Assembly (NCBI GenBank): GCA_963829355.1
Contig: CAWHHZ010000001.1
Span: 186,001-250,000, forward strand
DNA from: CAWHHZ01 sp963829355
GTDB taxonomy: Bacteria > Acidobacteriota > Thermoanaerobaculia > Gp7-AA8 > JAHWKK01
DNA: 64,000 nucleotides
Direction of reading: 5' to 3'
In this document: in pieces, positions 18,840-26,177 of the stretch
Layout of the letters: each line of letters begins with the position of its first letter
Position numbering within the stretch: position 1 is the stretch's first letter
Translations under genes and position numbers: made by a program
The notes under the pieces: generated by a model
Databases searched by the model: none
The model's input: only the letters and a program-made list of their open reading frames with translations
Told to the model about the DNA's origin: nothing

Positions 18840-19068
18840 GTTGAGTCGGACCAACGCTCGTATCGCGCCACCTTTGTCATCCTGAGCGAAGCGAAGGATC
18901 TCGGTGTTTCCCGAGCCCGAGCCCGAACCCGGCTTTTTCCGTGAACGCCCCCGGGCCCGGGCCCGCGCCCGGCTTTTCGGATCGGGGCTAGGGCACACCA
19001 TTCAGTAGGCGAGGGCTGGAAGCCCTCACGACGCCAACGAACGCCGGAGGCGTTTCGTCAGCGTTCCT
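18840..19068. repeat. composite GC-word repeat element, copy A
   Basis: Starts with GTTGAGTCGGACCAACGCTCG, then a REP word (TCATCCTGAGCGAAGCGAAG), then CCCGAGCCCGAGCCCGAACC followed by GGGCCCGGGCCCGCGCCC. It ends with a conserved tail (ATTCAGTAGGCGAGGGC ... GAACGCCGGAGGCG ... GTCAGCGTTCCT). The head, GC-word core and tail recur in the same order at 20755-20957, and head and tail again at 21792-22089. It overlaps the last codons of the PspC-like gene. Confidence 0.85.
18876..18905. repeat. REP-like palindrome TCATCCTGAG...CGAAGGATC
   Basis: GTCATCCTGAGCGAAGCGAAGGATCTCGG, a compact form of the word family also found at 21829, 30993-31100, 43602-43722, 45112-45152 and 60688-60713. Confidence 0.7.
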
Positions 19069-19249
19069 GAACCGCTTCGTGTTCGTTGCGCCGGCTGGCC
19101 CACCATCGTCGCAGACGAAACCGCCACATGTATTGCCGGTCGTCGGGGTGGACCGGCATGGCCAGGTCGAGAATGAGATAGAGCAGAAGTCCGATGCCGT
19201 CGGCCAGGAGAAGGCCCAGGAAGACGATGCGCACGATCATCACCGGCAT
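19058..19249 (-). CDS. PspC-like small membrane protein (start unresolved)
   Basis: 63 aa from the ATG at 19249, but similarity to PspC domains begins earlier: in-frame codons just upstream read ENRAGLAERLK, continuing into MPVMIVRIVFLGLLLADG and LLLYLILDLAMP, the characteristic PspC pattern. No ATG/GTG/TTG precedes that part in frame before a stop, so the true 5' end is either a rare start or lost through a frameshift. The C-terminus is basic and lies in the repeat element. It follows a zinc-finger membrane protein on the same strand; PspC-type proteins often act with envelope-stress regulators. Confidence 0.6.
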   Translation of the reverse strand: MPVMIVRIVFLGLLLADGIGLLLYLILDLAMPVHPDDRQYMWRFRLRRWWASRRNEHEAVQER

Positions 19250-19360
19250 CTTCAGGCGCTCTGCCAGTCCAGCCCGATTCTCACCAGATCGTAGCGAGGC
19301 GGCGGAGAGTGGTGCGGATGCAAGGCGCGCGAAGGTTCGGCCCCGCAGGCATAGTCGACA

Positions 19361-19846
19361 CTATGTCGAGGAGCCGAATGAGCGCAACGCAGCCGCGCCG
19401 CTATCCGTCGCCGCGAGAAGCGTGAGATGGGCTAGACAGACGCCGGAAAGCTGCCTTCCCGGACGCAGCCGCTTATAGAGGGCAGACTCTCCATCTCCCA
19501 GGATGCTTCTCGCCCCTCCCACCAGCGCGAGCGGCAGGAGGATGATCAGGCCCAGCACGAGTGCCAGCAGGGCGACTTCCTGCGCGGGAAGGAACTCGTC
19601 CGAGATGATCGTCGTGATCAGCGTGCCGGTGAGAGCCAGCCCCACTCCCAGAGCAATTGCAAGCCTGCGCCTGCCTCGTCTGCGCCCACGGCTCTCAACC
19701 TCAGCAGCGATTTGCTCACTATACGCCTCGTCGATCGAAATCGAAGCCGTCTCCCGCTCGAGCTCTCCTTCGAGCGTCTGCATGCGTTCGAGAATCGAGC
19801 TGCATGCCGGGCAGCTCCGAAGGTGGTCCCGATGAGAGACTGGCAC
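19361..19846 (-). CDS. zf-HC2-type putative anti-sigma membrane protein
   Basis: 161 aa from a GTG at 19846. In-frame homologous-looking residues upstream (GCEAAVEALIIALKRD) suggest the real N-terminus is longer by about 20 residues but lacks an evident start codon. The zinc-finger part reads HRDHLRSCPACSSILERM, as in HC2 anti-sigma factors. A helical linker follows, then two membrane helices (about residues 63-85 and 92-112). No sigma factor gene is adjacent, so its partner is unknown. It is followed by the PspC-like gene. Confidence 0.6.
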   Translation of the reverse strand: MPVSHRDHLRSCPACSSILERMQTLEGELERETASISIDEAYSEQIAAEVESRGRRRGRRRLAIALGVGLALTGTLITTIISDEFLPAQEVALLALVLGLIILLPLALVGGARSILGDGESALYKRLRPGRQLSGVCLAHLTLLAATDSGAAALRSFGSST

Positions 19847-19999
19847 CTCTGCATCACGTTTAAGCGCGATGATCAGAGCTTCGACCGCCGCTTCACATCC
19901 CGGATTTCCCTATATACCGCAGAGATCCCGGGATGGTTCATTTCAGTCGCAACGGCTGCATCTCCGCACGTCGACGCTCCCGCGCTGCCCCCGCCTCTT

Positions 20000-20458
20000 T
20001 CAGCCCTTGTCCTCGTTTCGCTCCCGGACGAGCCTGAGAATTCGGGCATCCTCCTGGTGCCGGGGATGGTCGATCGCACCCTTGATCTCGATCAGGGAAT
20101 CGATGTCGACCCAGTGGACTTTCGCGTCACCATACGAAGAATCCACCCTCCGTTCCCAGGCAGTCTCGAAGCTGACCGGATCCAGTTCTCGAAGAAGGTC
20201 GATTCGATTGGGGGCGACGCCGAGCTGCAGAATCTCGTCGGTGGCCTTCGGATCGAGGAGATCAGGACTACCAAACTCTTCGAGAGCTGCGTTCACGCGA
20301 GCCACGTTCTCCCGATCTGCAGAAACCCAGATGTCGATGTCCTTCGTGTAGCGAGGCATTGCATGAAAGGTAAAGGCGAGACCTCCGACGATGAGGTATC
20401 GAACTTCGAATCGCTCGAGAAGAGCAAGGAAGTCTTCGAAATCACCGATCGTCTCCAT
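20000..20458 (-). CDS. nucleotidyltransferase-fold protein (AbiEii/DUF6036-like)
   Basis: 152 aa. N-terminal nucleotidyltransferase core with VRYLIVGGLAFTFHAMPRYT followed by KDIDIWV, giving the Asp-x-Asp metal-binding pair, then DLLDPKATDEILQLG and RIDLL. Such proteins are commonly the toxin-like or enzyme half of two-gene modules. The 67-aa gene just upstream ends three bases before its start, so they form a tight pair. Target and activity are unknown. Confidence 0.75.
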   Translation of the reverse strand: METIGDFEDFLALLERFEVRYLIVGGLAFTFHAMPRYTKDIDIWVSADRENVARVNAALEEFGSPDLLDPKATDEILQLGVAPNRIDLLRELDPVSFETAWERRVDSSYGDAKVHWVDIDSLIEIKGAIDHPRHQEDARILRLVRERNEDKG

Positions 20459-20461
20459 GGT

Positions 20462-20665
20462 CTACTTTCCCAGGCGATCCGCTTCCGCCCTGCTCTCTTC
20501 GGCGAGCTCCACATCCCTGCGAATCGCAACCAGCGCAGAGAGCCGCTCCTCGGGGCCCACCGACTGCCAGAACTCGAGGTCCCATTCTTCGGCGTCTGCA
20601 AAACTCGTGGTGCGATTGGTCACGATTCGCCGTCGTCGCCTCCGGGCTCTTTCGTCCATGTCCAT
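20462..20665 (-). CDS. small protein paired with nucleotidyltransferase (putative antitoxin-like partner)
   Basis: 67 aa. A very basic N-terminus (RARRRRRRIV) is followed by SFADAEEWDLEFWQSVGPEE and RLSALVAIRRD, a helical pattern I associate with small proteins encoded directly before this kind of nucleotidyltransferase. The antitoxin assignment is inference from pairing and size. There is no clear ribosome site; a second ATG two codons later is possible. Confidence 0.6.
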   Translation of the reverse strand: MDMDERARRRRRRIVTNRTTSFADAEEWDLEFWQSVGPEERLSALVAIRRDVELAEESRAEADRLGK

Positions 20666-20688
20666 GAGATTAGTCTATCCGAGTGGTA

Positions 20689-20753
20689 GTCGTCAGTCGT
20701 CAGTCGTCAGTCGTCAGTCGTCAGTCGTCAGTCGTCAGTCGTCAGTCGTCAGT
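20689..20753. repeat. tandem CAGTCGT heptamer array
   Basis: About nine near-perfect copies of a 7-base unit, GTCGTCA. Shorter runs of the same unit occur at 21772-21789 and beside the GTGGAC array at 63480-63495 and 63710-63735. It lies between the two oppositely oriented nucleotidyltransferase pairs. Confidence 0.9.
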
Positions 20754-20754
20754 G

Positions 20755-20957
20755 AGGCTGAGTCGGAAGCACGCTCGTGTCAAGCACGATTCGTTCTGCT
20801 TTTCCCGAGCCCGAGCCCGAGCCCGGCTTTCCCGTGAACGCGCCCGGGCCCGCGCCCGCGCCCGTCCTTTCAGACCACGCGGAACGATATTCAGTAGGCG
20901 AGGGCCACAGGCCCTCACGACGCCGACGAACGCCGAAGGCGTTACGTCAGCGTTCCT
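20755..20957. repeat. composite GC-word repeat element, copy B
   Basis: Same order of parts as copy A at 18840: a GGCTGAGTCGG...CACGCTCG head, CCCGAGCCCGAGCCCGAGCC core followed by GCGCCCGGGCCCGCGCCC, and a tail of ATTCAGTAGGCGAGGGC and AACGCCGAAGGCG ... GTCAGCGTTCC. It lacks the REP word present in copy A. Confidence 0.85.
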
Positions 20958-20976
20958 TAGCTGTACACTTTGCGTC

Positions 20977-21258
20977 ATGGACACCGAGGGATTGCCCGGC
21001 GAGGAACTTGTTGCGAAAGGCCTGGCCGATCTCGAGAACAGGAACGAGACGATCGAGTCCCTCCTCGTGCTGATCGGGGCGCCGCGGCTGAGAGAGCTTG
21101 GCGTCGAGGTACCCGAGCGTGGAACGGACGACTCTCCGGAGCACCGCCTTTACGAGCTTCTGTCCCGCGAGCACGGGAACGCCGCGCACTCACGGTACAA
21201 CGCGTTGCTCCGCAGACTGATCAGCTTCGAGAGGGCTGCTGCATGCGAGCGGTCCTGA
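20977..21258 (+). CDS. small partner protein of second nucleotidyltransferase module
   Basis: 93 aa from the ATG at 20977. Mostly helical: ELVAKGLADLENR, LLVLIGAPRLRELGVEVP, HRLYELLSREHG and a C-terminal HSRYNALLRRLISFERAAA. I have seen this last motif in proteins encoded immediately before DUF6036-type nucleotidyltransferases, but no function is established to my knowledge. It overlaps the next gene by 16 bases, implying coupled translation. It may be the antitoxin-like half of a two-gene module. Confidence 0.65.
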   Translation: MDTEGLPGEELVAKGLADLENRNETIESLLVLIGAPRLRELGVEVPERGTDDSPEHRLYELLSREHGNAAHSRYNALLRRLISFERAAACERS

Positions 21259-21761
21259 CGCGGGAGAAGCTTCTTCGGTTCATGGACGAGATCGGTCGCA
21301 GTGCGTCAGCTGACGGGCGTATCTATCTCACGGGGGGGGCCAGCGCGCTGCTTCGCGAATGGCGCGCCACGACGATCGATATCGATCTGAAGCCGATCCC
21401 CGAGCAGGATTCTCTGTACCGCGCGATTCCGCGTCTCAAGGAGTCGCTTTCGATCAACGTCGAGCTCGTAGCCCCGAGCGATTTCATCCCGGAGATTCCC
21501 GGCTGGGAAGATCGCAGTCTCTTCATCAGCCGTCACGGCCGGATCGACTTCTACCACTACGACTTCTACTCGCAGGCGCTCTCGAAGATAGAACGGGGGC
21601 ATCGGCAGGATGGTGAGGATGTCCAGAAGATGCTGGAGGAGGGACTCGTCGAACGAGCGAAGCTGCGTGACCTCTTCGAATCGATCCGAGACGAGCTCTT
21701 TCGCTACCCGGCTATCGATCCTCCAACGTTCGAAGCTGCCGTGGAAAAGATCACCGGTTGA
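21243..21761 (+). CDS. nucleotidyltransferase-fold protein (DUF6036-like)
   Basis: 172 aa from the ATG at 21243, inside the previous gene. The nucleotidyltransferase signature is YLTGGASALLREW and TTIDIDLKP, giving the Gly-Gly and Asp-x-Asp elements. A middle segment SINVELVAPSDFIPEIPGW and a C-terminal helical domain follow. It is the second such module within 2 kb, on the opposite strand to the first and of different sequence type. Immediately downstream are CAGTCGT repeats and a large palindrome. Confidence 0.75.
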   Translation: MRAVLTREKLLRFMDEIGRSASADGRIYLTGGASALLREWRATTIDIDLKPIPEQDSLYRAIPRLKESLSINVELVAPSDFIPEIPGWEDRSLFISRHGRIDFYHYDFYSQALSKIERGHRQDGEDVQKMLEEGLVERAKLRDLFESIRDELFRYPAIDPPTFEAAVEKITG

Positions 21762-21791
21762 TAGCAGCAGTCGTCAGTCGTCAGTCGTCGA

Positions 21792-22089
21792 AGAGCCTGG
21801 TCGGCCAGCGCTCGCGTCAAGCCAGATTGTCATCCTGAGAGGCTGTGAAAAAATCCAGCGTGCCCTGCGCTGGTGGTGCTTACGGTTCGAGCTCAAGGAA
21901 CGAGGAGGAGTCGCGGTGGTTCCTCGGTGACGACGAGTGATCTCGGCTCGCTCAGGACAGGCGCGGAGATCGGGCCGTAACCACCACCAGCCCAAAGGGT
22001 TACGCAGGGTACGCTGGATTCTTTCACAGCCTCTGAGCGTAGTCGAAGGAACGCCGACGAGCGCCGGAGGCGCTACGTCAGCGTTCCCT
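21792..22089. repeat. composite repeat element, copy C, with long internal palindrome
   Basis: It shares the GCTCG...TCAAGC head and ACGCCGACGAGCGCCGGAGG / GTCAGCGTTCC tail with copies A and B. Its core is instead an imperfect palindrome (about 21838-22033): AGGCTGTGAAA with AATCCAGCG on the left mirrors CGCTGGATT with TTTCACAGCCT on the right. Inner arms CTGGTGGTG/CACCACCAG also pair. The half-kilobase gap between the nucleotidyltransferase and tsf holds this element and the tsf terminator, nothing else credible. Confidence 0.85.
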
Positions 22090-22094
22090 GCGGC

Positions 22095-22122
22095 AAAAAA
22101 AGCGGCGCCCGAAGGCGCCGCT
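22095..22122 (-). terminator. intrinsic terminator downstream of tsf
   Basis: On the minus strand AGCGGCGCC-TTCGG-GCGCCGCT followed by seven T. It ends the rpsB-tsf transcript. Confidence 0.9.
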
Positions 22123-22156
22123 CTGATGACTGATGTCTGATCGACTGTCGACTGGC

Positions 22157-23086
22157 CTACGACAGGCCAGCCTGCTTGGCGACTTCTTCCGCAAAATTGT
22201 CGGAGCGTTTCTCGATACCCTCGCCGAGCTTGTAGCGGATGTGGGTCACGACCTCGCCTTTGCCACCGAGGTTCTTGCCCTGGCGGTCGAGGAACTGCTG
22301 GACGGTGACCTTGTCGTCGCGGACGAACGGCTGCTCGAGGAGCACGGACTCGCCGTAGAACTTCTCCATCTTTCCGGAGACGATCTTCTCGACGATGTTC
22401 TCCGGCTTGCCGGACTTGATCGCCTGGTCGCGGGCGATTTCCTTCTCGGTCTCGAGATCCTTCTCGGTGACCTGATCGCGGTGGGTGAATTTCGGTGCGA
22501 GAGCGGCTGCATGCATCGCCACTTCCTTTGCCGTGTCCTGCCACGCGCCTTCTTCGCCACCGTCGTACTTGATCTTGACGAGAACGCCGATCGAGCCGTT
22601 GCCGTGGATGTAGCTGCCGAACGTCTCGTTGTCGGCTGCCTCGAGACGCTCGAAACGGCGGATCGAGATGTTCTCGCCGATCTTCGCGATCTTCATCGAG
22701 ACCACCTGCTGGACGGTATGCCCTTCGGCATCGCCCGGGTACTTCTTGTCGAGGAGCGTCTCCATATCGTCGATCTTCTCGTCGACGATGAGCTTGCCGA
22801 CGGTACGGAGGAGCTCCTGGAAATCATCGTTCTTCGAGACGAAGTCGGTCTCGCAGTTGATCTCGACGATCGCTGCGGCGTCATTCTGGATCTCGACACC
22901 GACGAGGCCCTCGCTCGTGATACGTCCTGCCTTCTTGTCTGCTGCGGCGAGGCCCTTCTTTCGAAGAACCTTGATGGATTCCTCGATGTCGCCATTGGCT
23001 TCCGTCAGTGCCTTCTTGCACTCCATCATCCCGGCGCCGGTCTTCTCGCGCAGCTCTTTCACCATGGAAGCTGTGATCTCTGCCAT
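22157..23086 (-). CDS. tsf: translation elongation factor Ts
   Basis: 309 aa. Nucleotide exchange factor for EF-Tu. The N-terminal UBA-like region carries the signature LREKTGAGMMECKKALTEAN; the first core motif is INCETDFVSKNDDFQEL and later parts match the dimerisation/core repeats. Length is normal. It lies 79 bases after rpsB on the same strand, the usual rpsB-tsf arrangement, and ends at a clear intrinsic terminator. Confidence 0.97.
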   Translation of the reverse strand: MAEITASMVKELREKTGAGMMECKKALTEANGDIEESIKVLRKKGLAAADKKAGRITSEGLVGVEIQNDAAAIVEINCETDFVSKNDDFQELLRTVGKLIVDEKIDDMETLLDKKYPGDAEGHTVQQVVSMKIAKIGENISIRRFERLEAADNETFGSYIHGNGSIGVLVKIKYDGGEEGAWQDTAKEVAMHAAALAPKFTHRDQVTEKDLETEKEIARDQAIKSGKPENIVEKIVSGKMEKFYGESVLLEQPFVRDDKVTVQQFLDRQGKNLGGKGEVVTHIRYKLGEGIEKRSDNFAEEVAKQAGLS

Positions 23087-23165
23087 CGCACTCTCCAGAT
23101 CAGTTGTTGATTGAAATTGAAACAGGGCTTCGCTTCCCGTCGCGGGGACGGAAAGCGAAGCCGGG

Positions 23166-24005
23166 TCAGAATCGAATTTGGAAGGTCAGGAAGCTGACGC
23201 GGTCGATTCGGCCTTCTCGGCCTCCTCGTCGGGAGGTGACATCGGCGGGTTCTTCCGCCTCGGCCTGTTTCGCCGCAGCCACTTCCTCTTCACGTCCTTC
23301 TTCGGCAAGGTAGCGCTCTTCGGCGATACGGTAGCCTTCGAGCACGGAGTCGGCGACCTTCTGCGTGAAGAGCCGGATGGCTCTGATCGCATCGTCGTTG
23401 CCGGGGATCACGTGATCGATCCCGTCAGGATCGCAGTTCGTGTCCACGATTGCGACGAGAGGAATGCCGAGTTTCTGCGCTTCCTTGACCGCAATGTGCT
23501 CCTTGCGCGGATCGATGATGAAGACCGCGTCGGGGAGCTCTTCCATCTCACGGATACCGATGAGGTTCTTCTGAAGCCGGTCGCGCTCCTTGTCGAGTGC
23601 GGCGCGCTCCTTTTTGGAGAGCTCGCTGTCCTCGTCCTCGAGCGTTGCTTCGAGCTCCTTGAGACGGTCGATCGAGCGGCGAACGGTGACGAAGTTCGTC
23701 AGCGTTCCGCCGAGCCAGCGGCTGTTCACGTAGAACATGCCGCAGCGGTTGGCCTCTTCGACCACGGCATCCTGCGCCTGGCGCTTGGTGCCAATGAAGA
23801 GAATCCTTTTACCATTGGACGCGAGGTCCGTTACAAATTCGGAAGCTTCCTTGAAGAGCCTGAGCGTCTTCTGAAGGTCAATGATGTAGATCCCGTTGCG
23901 CTTGCCGAAGATGTAACGCTTCATCTTCGGGTTCCAGCGGCGGGTCTGATGACCAAAATGGACGCCAGCTTCCAAAAGCTCTTTCATCGTGATTGAGACT
24001 GCCAA
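23166..24005 (-). CDS. rpsB: 30S ribosomal protein S2
   Basis: 279 aa starting at a TTG (24005), chosen because AAGGAGG lies five to six bases upstream and S2 proteins open with AVSITMKELLEAGVHFGHQ; the longer open frame has no such support. Motifs: RRWNPKMKRYIFGKRNGIYI, NSRWLGGTLTNF, FIIDPRKEHIAVKEA, GIPLVAIVDTNCDPDGIDH. A Glu/Ala-rich C-terminal extension is present. A terminator separates it from the upstream rplM-rpsI genes. Confidence 0.96.
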   Translation of the reverse strand: MAVSITMKELLEAGVHFGHQTRRWNPKMKRYIFGKRNGIYIIDLQKTLRLFKEASEFVTDLASNGKRILFIGTKRQAQDAVVEEANRCGMFYVNSRWLGGTLTNFVTVRRSIDRLKELEATLEDEDSELSKKERAALDKERDRLQKNLIGIREMEELPDAVFIIDPRKEHIAVKEAQKLGIPLVAIVDTNCDPDGIDHVIPGNDDAIRAIRLFTQKVADSVLEGYRIAEERYLAEEGREEEVAAAKQAEAEEPADVTSRRGGREGRIDRVSFLTFQIRF

Positions 24006-24041
24006 GTGTTCCTCCTTGAAAGCGCCTCGTTGGGCTGGTGC

Positions 24042-24083
24042 AAAAAACAAAAACAGGGGTCAGACATCACTGCCTGACCCCTG
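24042..24083 (-). terminator. intrinsic terminator between rpsI and rpsB
   Basis: On the minus strand CAGGGGTCAG and CTGACCCCTG form a perfect 10-bp stem with a ten-base loop, followed by a T-rich tract (TTTTTGTTTTTTG). It should end the rplM-rpsI transcript, so rpsB-tsf needs its own promoter or relies on read-through. Confidence 0.85.
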
Positions 24084-24135
24084 CTTCGACTAAAACACGT
24101 ATTGATGAGAAACCATCGACCGACGAACGCCGAGA

Positions 24136-24522
24136 TCAGCGCTTCGAGAACTGGAAGCGTGCGCGTGCACCCTTCTGGCCGTACTTCTTCCGCTCCTTGC
24201 CACGCTGATCGCGGGTGAGGAGGCCGGCCTTCTTCAGACGCGGACGAAGCTCAGTGTTGTACTCGAGAAGGGCGCGCGAGATGCCGTGGCGGATCGCTCC
24301 GGCCTGGCCGCTCGGTCCGCCCCCATCGACGCGAACGAAAATATCGAAGTTCTCGACCGTCTCGGTCAGCGACAGCGGCTGACGGATGATCATCTTCAGA
24401 ACTTCGTTCGGAAAGTAGTCGTCGAACGTCCGATCATTGACGGTAATGGTGCCACTTCCCGGGCGCAGGTAAACCCTTGCGACCGAGTGTTTCCTTCTGC
24501 CGGTTCCCAGATACTGAGTCAA
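24136..24522 (-). CDS. rpsI: 30S ribosomal protein S9
   Basis: 128 aa. Start is TTG at 24522, overlapping the rplM stop as TTGA and preceded by AGGAGGT. N-terminal YLGTGRRKHSVARVYLRPG, central GGGPSGQAGAIRHGISRALL, and the conserved C-terminal tail KKYGQKGARARFQFSKR that reaches the ribosomal P site. Operon with rplM as in most bacteria. Confidence 0.97.
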   Translation of the reverse strand: MTQYLGTGRRKHSVARVYLRPGSGTITVNDRTFDDYFPNEVLKMIIRQPLSLTETVENFDIFVRVDGGGPSGQAGAIRHGISRALLEYNTELRPRLKKAGLLTRDQRGKERKKYGQKGARARFQFSKR

Positions 24523-24962
24523 CGCGTACCTCCTGAGAGCTCGAGCTTCTCCGGCCGCTGCGCCTCGTGCGGGTGATCCGGCCCGGTGTAGACCTTGAGC
24601 TTCTTGTACATCTTTCTTCCGAGACGGTTCTTCGGAAGCATCCCCTTGACCGCCTTCTCAATGATGAACGTCGGCTTCTCCTGCATCACGAACTTCGCCT
24701 GACGCTCCTTGAGAGCACCCGGGTAACCGGAGTGCCTGCGGTACATCTTCTTGTCTTCTTTGCCGCCCGTGAGCACGATCTTGTCGGCGTTGACCACGAT
24801 GACGTGATCGCCCGTATCGAGAAACGGTGTCCAGGTCGGCTTCGTCTTACCGGAAAGAATCCTGGCGACCTCGGTCGAGAGGCGACCAAGGACCATTCCC
24901 TCGGCATCGATTACAAACCAGCGGGGCTCGATGTCGCCCTGCTTCGGAAAATAGCTGCGCAT
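24519..24962 (-). CDS. rplM: 50S ribosomal protein L13
   Basis: 147 aa from the ATG at 24962; the longer open frame (to 25043) is rejected because L13 proteins start near this residue. Motifs: WFVIDAEGMVLGRLSTEVA, GDHVIVVNADKIVLTGGK, YRRHSGYPG, AVKGMLPKNRLGRKM, KVYTGPDHPHEAQ. It overlaps rpsI by four bases. Confidence 0.97.
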   Translation of the reverse strand: MRSYFPKQGDIEPRWFVIDAEGMVLGRLSTEVARILSGKTKPTWTPFLDTGDHVIVVNADKIVLTGGKEDKKMYRRHSGYPGALKERQAKFVMQEKPTFIIEKAVKGMLPKNRLGRKMYKKLKVYTGPDHPHEAQRPEKLELSGGTR

Positions 24963-25071
24963 GTCGTTTCCGTATCCGTTCTTGGTTGAGTAGTTTTCGA
25001 GTCTGGCGGTGGCCGAGCCGTAACGGGGCAGAAACGCGCTCACCCTCCAACTGCCCCCGCAAAGAGACAGT

Positions 25072-25101
25072 TTCCGCCCACACCCCTATGTGGGGCGGGA
25101 A
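25072..25101. promoter_or_regulatory. inverted repeat upstream of rplM
   Basis: TTCCGCCCACA and TATGTGGGGCGGGAA mirror each other imperfectly around a short centre, about 110 bases upstream of the rplM start. It could be an operator, leader structure or a stray palindrome. Confidence 0.3.
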
Positions 25102-25204
25102 CGGTACCACTCCCGAACAGCACGAGTCAATCCAATCATTCCCGTGCTGCGTCGGAGCGCATCTGCTACCGCGCCAGCAGGGGAAACGAGCACGAGGCGC
25201 TGGT

Positions 25205-25465
25205 ATTCCGGAGGAGAGAGGTGAAAAGTGCGAAGTGAAAAGTGAAACGTGCAAAGGAACCTGGTGGACGGAGACGTGGACAAAGGCGTGGACGGAAGAG
25301 TGGACGCGAGGCAACTCAGAAATCGTCCACTCTCTTGTCCACGTGTCCGTCCACGCTTCTGTCCACACTGTCCACCATGTCCACAACGTCCACTCCGCAC
25401 CTTTCACTTTTTCACTTCGCACTTTTCACCCTGCACTTTGAACTTTGAACTTTGAACTTTGAACC
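25205..25465. repeat. nested palindrome: GTGGAC array (locus 2) inside GTGAAAAGTG arms
   Basis: Outer left arm GTGAAAAGTGCGAAGTG (25219 on) mirrors outer right arm CACTTCGCACTTTTCAC (to about 25430). Inside are GTGGAC words (25264-25310) and GTCCAC words (25340-25394) with a 12-base period. It ends in a run of GAACTTT words (25438-25463) just before menG. It is the only content of the half-kilobase between rplM and menG apart from the rplM leader. Confidence 0.88.
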
Positions 25466-25487
25466 CCTCCGTGGTAGAAGCCGACAC

Positions 25488-26177
25488 GTGCTCGACAAGA
25501 GTTCACGCCGCATCCGGGAGATGTTCGCCTCGATCGCGCCGCGGTATGACCTGGCAAACCGGCTTCTTTCCATGCGATCCGACGTCGCATGGAGAAAGAA
25601 GGTCTCACGGGAGCTGCTTCCTGAGGCAGGTCTCGTTCTCGATCTGGCTGCAGGCACGGGCGATCTTACCGCCGATCTGACCCGCCACGGCCGTCATCGT
25701 GTCGTTGCGGCAGACTTCACCTTCGAGATGCTCGCCGCCGGACGGGACAAGTACAACGATGCCGCCCCCGGCAGCGCGATCGTCAACGGCGACGCCCTGG
25801 CTCTGCCATTCCGCGACGACGTATTCGATGGCGTGACCGTGGCTTTCGGCATCCGCAACTTCAATGACCCCACGGCCGGTCTTCGCGAGATGCTGCGGGT
25901 GCTCCGATCCGGGGGCGCTGCGGGCATCCTCGAGTTCTCCAGACCCCGCCCAGCCCTCAACTGGGCCTACGAGCCGTACATGAAGCACGTTCTACCCCGG
26001 CTGGGAGGCTGGATCAGCGGCTCCCGGGCGCCTTACCAGTACCTTGCCGACTCGATATCATCATTCCCGCACGGCGAGGCATTTCTCACGCTCATGCGCG
26101 ATGCCGGCTTTCATTCTCTCTCGGCCCGACCACTCAGCGGCGGCATCGCTACGTTCTATAGAGGAGAAAAATCGTGA
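25488..26177 (+). CDS. menG: demethylmenaquinone methyltransferase
   Basis: 229 aa from the GTG at 25488; an upstream TTG lies in the repeat. It methylates demethylmenaquinone (the family also includes UbiE). N-terminal RIREMFASIAPRYDLANRLLS and VAWRKKV are family hallmarks; the SAM-binding motif is LVLDLAAGTGDLTADL, later AFGIRNFNDPTAGLREMLRV and the C-terminal PLSGGIATFYRGEK. Its stop overlaps the folD start as GTGA. It supports menaquinone use, consistent with mqnE and the Act operon. Confidence 0.93.
   Translation: MLDKSSRRIREMFASIAPRYDLANRLLSMRSDVAWRKKVSRELLPEAGLVLDLAAGTGDLTADLTRHGRHRVVAADFTFEMLAAGRDKYNDAAPGSAIVNGDALALPFRDDVFDGVTVAFGIRNFNDPTAGLREMLRVLRSGGAAGILEFSRPRPALNWAYEPYMKHVLPRLGGWISGSRAPYQYLADSISSFPHGEAFLTLMRDAGFHSLSARPLSGGIATFYRGEKS

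Noticed and set aside
21792..22089. Insertion sequence with a transposase
   Set aside because: The element is about 300 bases and has no transposase-like reading frame; at most non-autonomous.
24519..25043. Longer rplM start at 25043
   Set aside because: The extra N-terminal residues do not occur in L13 proteins; the ATG at 24962 gives the normal length.
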